10,963 nucleotides of DNA from Candidatus Ulvibacter alkanivorans. GTDB lineage: Bacteria; Bacteroidota; Bacteroidia; Flavobacteriales; Flavobacteriaceae. This document shows, piece by piece, positions 7,310 through 10,963 of the stretch. The position numbers and the translations under genes were made by a program. Each line of letters begins with the position of its first letter. Position 1 is the first letter of the stretch. The notes below the pieces were generated by a model. The model saw only the letters and a list, made by a program, of their open reading frames with translations, did not search any database and was not told the origin of the DNA. The DNA is taken from positions 1 to 10,963 of the forward strand of contig NZ_QOLC01000026.1 in NCBI RefSeq assembly GCF_003333325.1, in the 5' to 3' direction.

Positions 7310-7342
7310 TTTGAAACCGAATTTAGTGCTTATTTAATTTTA
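7310..7342 (+). promoter_or_regulatory. Weak candidate promoter for the GAF-domain gene
   Basis: TTTG (7310-7313), 21 bases, then TAATTTTA (7335-7342), which matches TAnnTTTG except for the last base. The -7 half ends 20 bases before the ATG at 7363. A second imperfect box, TATTTTTA (7345-7352), overlaps the expected start region. This AT-rich 127-bp gap is the largest in the window. It separates the divergent lipoprotein and GAF genes, and I see no operator repeat or riboswitch-like structure in it. Confidence 0.3.
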
Positions 7343-7362
7343 CGTATTTTTATGGGTTCAAA

Positions 7363-9747
7363 ATGAATAGAATGAAAACTGAAAAGGAGGCATTTCCTTT
7401 AGACATACAAATTAGCTTTCACAAGCTTTTCGACCTGTATCGCACAAAATTATCGGATGGTGATTTTCACGATACCGATAGGGTTCAAAAAGTTTTAGCG
7501 ATTGAAAAAGAACATCCAAAACTAAGTTCGGGTCTAAGCTCTCATGAAGAAATTCAAGAGTATGGTGAACAAATCGACTTTATCTTAGAAGATCTTTTTA
7601 ACCCTGTATTACAAGGCAACGAAATTAAGGTGGCCACTTCACCTTTTCAGGAATTCATATTTAAAAGCACAAAACGGTACCAGAATATTATAGCTGCGGC
7701 GGGAGAAGGTTTTACCCCAAAGCTCACTAACTTCGATGATAACCATTTTTACATCCTAGGTTGTAATATTATTTTGAGTGCTTATTACGGGTATAACGTT
7801 GATTTTAAACGACCTTTTTACTACAATATTCCGGACGCTTCTGGCACTATGCGTAATTATCGCATTCTGTACAACGGCGATTTTATGGATGTGGAAAAAA
7901 CGGCCAATGCACCCGAAATCACTTCCGAAGACCTCGACGAACTACTTGAGAACTTTGATGACGTTGCAGTTTGGAAGAAAAAGTTTCCTCCGGGAAGCTG
8001 GGTGTTTAGAGGCTTTGTAATTGCCAATATTTTTGATGTTACGCTGGATGTCTCTATCTCCGATTTTAAATCCTATTTATTGAAGAACGAATCTACCGAA
8101 GGAAAGGTGGTTGCCGAATTTGGTGAGATCTTTAGAAGTATCTTTAATCTTCCCGACCTTAAAATTGGCTTTTCCGATTATAATGAAGAAGACGGTGTTT
8201 TCGAAAAACTTTTGTACAAGAATGCGCCTAGTTTTATTCTTCGGAATCAGACGTTTCAAAACTGTAATGACGCGCTTTGCGATACTTCATACTATACTCT
8301 TTTTAAGCAAAAAGGACTATATATAGTTACAAACACTAAAAAATATCATAAACTATATCCGAAGAACGTCCTGTACAAAAAGCTATTGGATCAAGGGATC
8401 AAAAGTGCCATCCTGGCAGCCATTGTTAGCGAAGGAAAAGTGTTGGGTGTGTTAGAGATCGTCTCGCCTAATGTAAACGATCTAAACACGGTAAACGCGA
8501 ACAAGCTCAAGGATATCATGCCCTATATGATCGATTCGGTAGTGCGGTCTAAGGCGAAGGTAGAAAAAGATCTTGAATTGATTATTCAAGAAGAATGTAC
8601 TTCTATTCATGGAAGTGTCCATTGGAAGTTCAAGCGTGAAGCCAAACGCTATCTAAAGGCGTTGAGCGAAGGCACACCTACCTATTATCGTGAGGTAGTC
8701 TTCGATAATGTATATCCGTTATATGGTCAAATGGATATCAAGGGCTCTTCGGAAGCAAGAAATCAAGCGACCAAAAAAGACCTTGAACTACAACTGAAGC
8801 ATATTCAGAAAATAATCAAGAAGATCTATCGTATTGAAGCACTTCCAATTTACGAGCAAATCGATTTTAGAATATCCGAATATTTACGTGAGTTTAGAAA
8901 AGAATTACAAGTAGATAGTGAACGCAATGTGCTTAATTTTGTTCGGTCAGAGATCGTTCCTATGTTTTCACACCTAGGGAAGAAAAGTGATGATCTTAAA
9001 GAATTGATAGATGAATATTACGAAGAAATAGACCGAGCTACCGGACTTGTTTACAAGCATCGTAAAGATTACGATGACTCGGTGATGCTTATAAATAAGC
9101 GAATGGCCTCCATTATCGACAAAAAACAATTGGAAGCTCAAGAAATGTATCCGCATTACTTCGAACGCTTTAAGACCGATGGGGTAGAGCACAATCTATA
9201 CATAGGAGAATCGATCACTAAGACCAAGAGTTTTCATAAGGTATATTTGTACAATTTGCGCTTATGGCAACTTCAGGTTATGTGCGAAATGGAGAACAAC
9301 TATTATAAGTTAAAAGAACGGCTTCCGGTTCCTCTAACAGTTGCATCGATGATACTGTCTTTTAACAGCTCGTTATCGCTACGATTTAGGATGGATGAAA
9401 AACGCTTCGATGTCGATGGAACCTATAATGCACGTTATGAAGTCGTAAAAAAGCGAGTCGATAAGGCCCATATTAAAGGTACCGAAGAGCGTATTACCCA
9501 ACCGGGGAAAATAGCGATCATCTATTCCCAAAAAGAAGATGAAAAAGAGTATTTAAAATATATCGCTTTTCTTCAGCATAAAAAATTACTGAACAAAGAT
9601 GTAGAGATATTAGAGCTGGAAGACTTACAAGGCGTTACAGGACTTAAAGCCATACGCGTAAGTGTTTTATACTCTAAGGATTCCGATAACGACAAAGATA
9701 AGGACTACTATACTTATAAAGACCTTATGGTTCAGCTTAACGCCTAA
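7363..9747 (+). CDS. Large GAF-domain protein of a Bacteroidota family of unknown function
   Basis: A 794-residue soluble protein with no signal peptide and no membrane helix, so probably cytoplasmic. About residues 1-240 form an N-terminal region I cannot assign (FPPGSWVFRGFVIANIFDVT near 208-227). Residues about 245-400 read as a GAF domain: a QGIKSAILAAIV strand, then GKVLGVLEIVSP, a typical GAF core. GAF domains bind small ligands such as cyclic nucleotides or tetrapyrroles, or mediate dimerisation. After the GAF comes a long helical region containing YPLYGQMDIKGSSEARN (451-467). Strikingly motif-dense C-terminal blocks follow: MYPHYFERFKTDGVEHN (595-611), LRFRMDEKRFDVDGTYNARY (673-692), TEERITQPGKIAIIYSQ (707-723) and LEDLQGVTGLKAIRV (752-766). 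From memory these blocks recur in Bacteroidota proteins annotated only as GAF-domain proteins. No kinase, cyclase, GGDEF, EAL or helix-turn-helix is seen. A second ATG at 7372 is a possible start. It overlaps the convergent HD-PycTM gene by 4 bases. Confidence 0.8.
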   Translation: MNRMKTEKEAFPLDIQISFHKLFDLYRTKLSDGDFHDTDRVQKVLAIEKEHPKLSSGLSSHEEIQEYGEQIDFILEDLFNPVLQGNEIKVATSPFQEFIFKSTKRYQNIIAAAGEGFTPKLTNFDDNHFYILGCNIILSAYYGYNVDFKRPFYYNIPDASGTMRNYRILYNGDFMDVEKTANAPEITSEDLDELLENFDDVAVWKKKFPPGSWVFRGFVIANIFDVTLDVSISDFKSYLLKNESTEGKVVAEFGEIFRSIFNLPDLKIGFSDYNEEDGVFEKLLYKNAPSFILRNQTFQNCNDALCDTSYYTLFKQKGLYIVTNTKKYHKLYPKNVLYKKLLDQGIKSAILAAIVSEGKVLGVLEIVSPNVNDLNTVNANKLKDIMPYMIDSVVRSKAKVEKDLELIIQEECTSIHGSVHWKFKREAKRYLKALSEGTPTYYREVVFDNVYPLYGQMDIKGSSEARNQATKKDLELQLKHIQKIIKKIYRIEALPIYEQIDFRISEYLREFRKELQVDSERNVLNFVRSEIVPMFSHLGKKSDDLKELIDEYYEEIDRATGLVYKHRKDYDDSVMLINKRMASIIDKKQLEAQEMYPHYFERFKTDGVEHNLYIGESITKTKSFHKVYLYNLRLWQLQVMCEMENNYYKLKERLPVPLTVASMILSFNSSLSLRFRMDEKRFDVDGTYNARYEVVKKRVDKAHIKGTEERITQPGKIAIIYSQKEDEKEYLKYIAFLQHKKLLNKDVEILELEDLQGVTGLKAIRVSVLYSKDSDNDKDKDYYTYKDLMVQLNA

Positions 9748-10963
9748 ACTTCAGGTTTTACAATATCACTTACTTGGTCAACGGTTAGATCTGCTACGCC
9801 AAACGAGACTCCAAACGCAATAATCGAGATGATCGTACCCAACACGAAGATCGTATAGGTCATTCGTAAGATGCGATACTTCCTATCAAGCACTTTTCCT
9901 AAAAAGTACAAGTCTTTAGTGAGCGAGGAATAGATATAATTTCTATCTTTTAGTAGTTCATCTATAGCCCATTGGTATTGGGATAACTCCATTTTATGAA
10001 AGTTTCCAAAGAAAGTGAGGTTTACGCTCTTGTTCATTACATCTTCTTTGGTGAATTCGCCACGGGTAACATTTGGTCGCGTTGCGATTACGGCTAAGAT
10101 CATCGTGACCGCACTGGATACTACAAAGATAGCCGTAGGCCATATTAGATACGGATTCGTATCGAACTTGGAGAACAAGTTGGCCAGTGTTAAGGAGATG
10201 ATGATCGCGTTTACAGATAGCAGTATGTTTGCTTTGGTATCTGCAATATCACTAAGCTTAATATGGTTTCTTAAGGCAGTTCTATAAAAGGTTTGAATAC
10301 CGCGATCGGGACTTGCATCCTTGTATTTTACTTTTAACTGTGCTTTAAGTTCTTCTTTTTTAAGCTTTTTCTTGTCTTTTTTCCGGCTCTTGATCAAGTC
10401 GGCTAAATTGTCTTCCTTTTGCTTTTGCCAGTTTCGCAGCGCATAATCGCTATAGAATTGGTGTTTTTCTATAAGTACCTTTATGTTCTCATCGCGCCAT
10501 TCTCGAGGAGAGAAGTTTTGTATTCCTTGCGATTTATATTCTTGTCGTAGAAATTCGCTGGCTTCCTGAAAGTATTCTTTTCCGAAGTGAGAAGAATCGG
10601 CATCACGAATTATTTCTTCAAGTTCACCTTCAGGTGTTCCTTTAAACTTTGTTGCCATGATACATCGCTCCACACCATCGATTATTTCTTGATCTACATC
10701 TTGCGAATTTAGAAACTCCTTAGCGATCTTCACACTCTCTTCTTCATGTCCATCTCGACACACCGTATAGCCCGTATCATGCAGTAATGCTGCTAGTTTA
10801 AGGATGGTTGCATCTTTAACATTAATTTGTGAATCTTCAATAATTTCGTTTATACTTTTATAAACACGTTTGGTATGCCGGTAATTATGATACACAAAAG
10901 TGTTAGGCAGTTTCTCCTTGAAAAGGGTAAGAACGAACTCATCGGTTGCTTTAATTATATCAC
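9744..10963 (-). CDS. HD-domain phosphohydrolase fused to a PycTM (Pycsar effector, DUF5706) membrane domain, 5' end outside window
   Basis: The frame is open to the window edge (405 visible codons), so the true start lies beyond 10963. The GTG at 10893-10895 is internal: the codons before it read in frame as KLPNTFVYHNYRH, which continues the HD fold. Visible residues are numbered from the first complete codon. The HD domain covers about 1-145, with YHNYRHT (His29), LLHDTG (His61-Asp62), GHEEES (His72) and IIRDAD (Asp120/122), the full metal-site pattern of HD phosphohydrolases. A very Lys-rich linker (about 178-213) follows. Next comes a PycTM-like part: RNHIKLSDIADTKANILLS leading into helix 1 (about 245-262), helix 2 (273-293), a cytoplasmic stretch with DLYFLGKVLDRKYRILR, and helix 3 (368-390). 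PycTM proteins are membrane-damaging effectors that answer cCMP or cUMP in Pycsar phage defence. The HD half may hydrolyse a nucleotide or phosphate ester; that is inference. No cyclase is visible beside it. Confidence 0.85.
   Translation of the reverse strand, partial: DIIKATDEFVLTLFKEKLPNTFVYHNYRHTKRVYKSINEIIEDSQINVKDATILKLAALLHDTGYTVCRDGHEEESVKIAKEFLNSQDVDQEIIDGVERCIMATKFKGTPEGELEEIIRDADSSHFGKEYFQEASEFLRQEYKSQGIQNFSPREWRDENIKVLIEKHQFYSDYALRNWQKQKEDNLADLIKSRKKDKKKLKKEELKAQLKVKYKDASPDRGIQTFYRTALRNHIKLSDIADTKANILLSVNAIIISLTLANLFSKFDTNPYLIWPTAIFVVSSAVTMILAVIATRPNVTRGEFTKEDVMNKSVNLTFFGNFHKMELSQYQWAIDELLKDRNYIYSSLTKDLYFLGKVLDRKYRILRMTYTIFVLGTIISIIAFGVSFGVADLTVDQVSDIVKPEV

Noticed and set aside
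8974..9192. Antisense open frame inside the GAF gene
   Set aside because: Its composition is that of a shadow frame, and the plus-strand gene spanning it is continuous and motif-rich.
9744..10963. A complete Pycsar defence operon
   Set aside because: Only the effector-like domain is visible. No nucleotidyl cyclase is present, the neighbour is convergent, and no other defence or mobile genes are in the window.

Overview
The window looks like a piece of a compact, AT-rich chromosome from a member of the Flavobacteriaceae (Bacteroidota). Three things point there: perfect or near-perfect Bacteroidota-type promoter elements (-7 TAnnTTTG) ahead of several genes, start codons without Shine-Dalgarno sequences, and a gene set typical of marine flavobacteria (DUF4369/TlpA lipoprotein, SIMPL protein, a long GAF protein of a Bacteroidota-type family, and an HD-PycTM fusion). 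The genus cannot be fixed from this sequence alone. I see no tRNA, rRNA, insertion sequence, CRISPR array or phage gene, and no gene-free stretch longer than about 130 bp.

Layout from left to right. Positions 1-72 may carry the last codons of a plus-strand gene. A minus-strand pair follows: acpH (ACP phosphodiesterase) and ggt (gamma-glutamyltransferase lipoprotein), joined by an ATGA overlap. Diverging from it is a plus-strand phosphoglucosamine mutase whose motifs look archaeal-type. It converges on a minus-strand lipid A (LpxL/HtrB-type) acyltransferase. Diverging from that is a plus-strand pair, a rhomboid protease and a SIMPL-domain secreted protein, which converges one base from a minus-strand TlpA-like thioredoxin lipoprotein. 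The last part is a 794-residue GAF-domain protein on the plus strand, running tail to tail (4-bp overlap) into a minus-strand gene cut by the window end. That gene encodes an HD-type phosphohydrolase domain fused to a PycTM (Pycsar effector, DUF5706) membrane domain.

How the genes may work together. The left two thirds is a housekeeping envelope neighbourhood: amino-sugar phosphate supply (GlmM), lipid A acylation, ACP prosthetic-group removal, glutathione or gamma-glutamyl peptide breakdown at the envelope, intramembrane proteolysis and extracytoplasmic thiol redox. The right third is where less described biology may lie: a probable small-molecule sensor (GAF) with no recognisable output domain, beside a membrane protein that joins a nucleotide-type HD hydrolase to the effector domain of a cyclic-pyrimidine defence system. 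No cyclase gene is visible, so a Pycsar operon cannot be claimed from this window.
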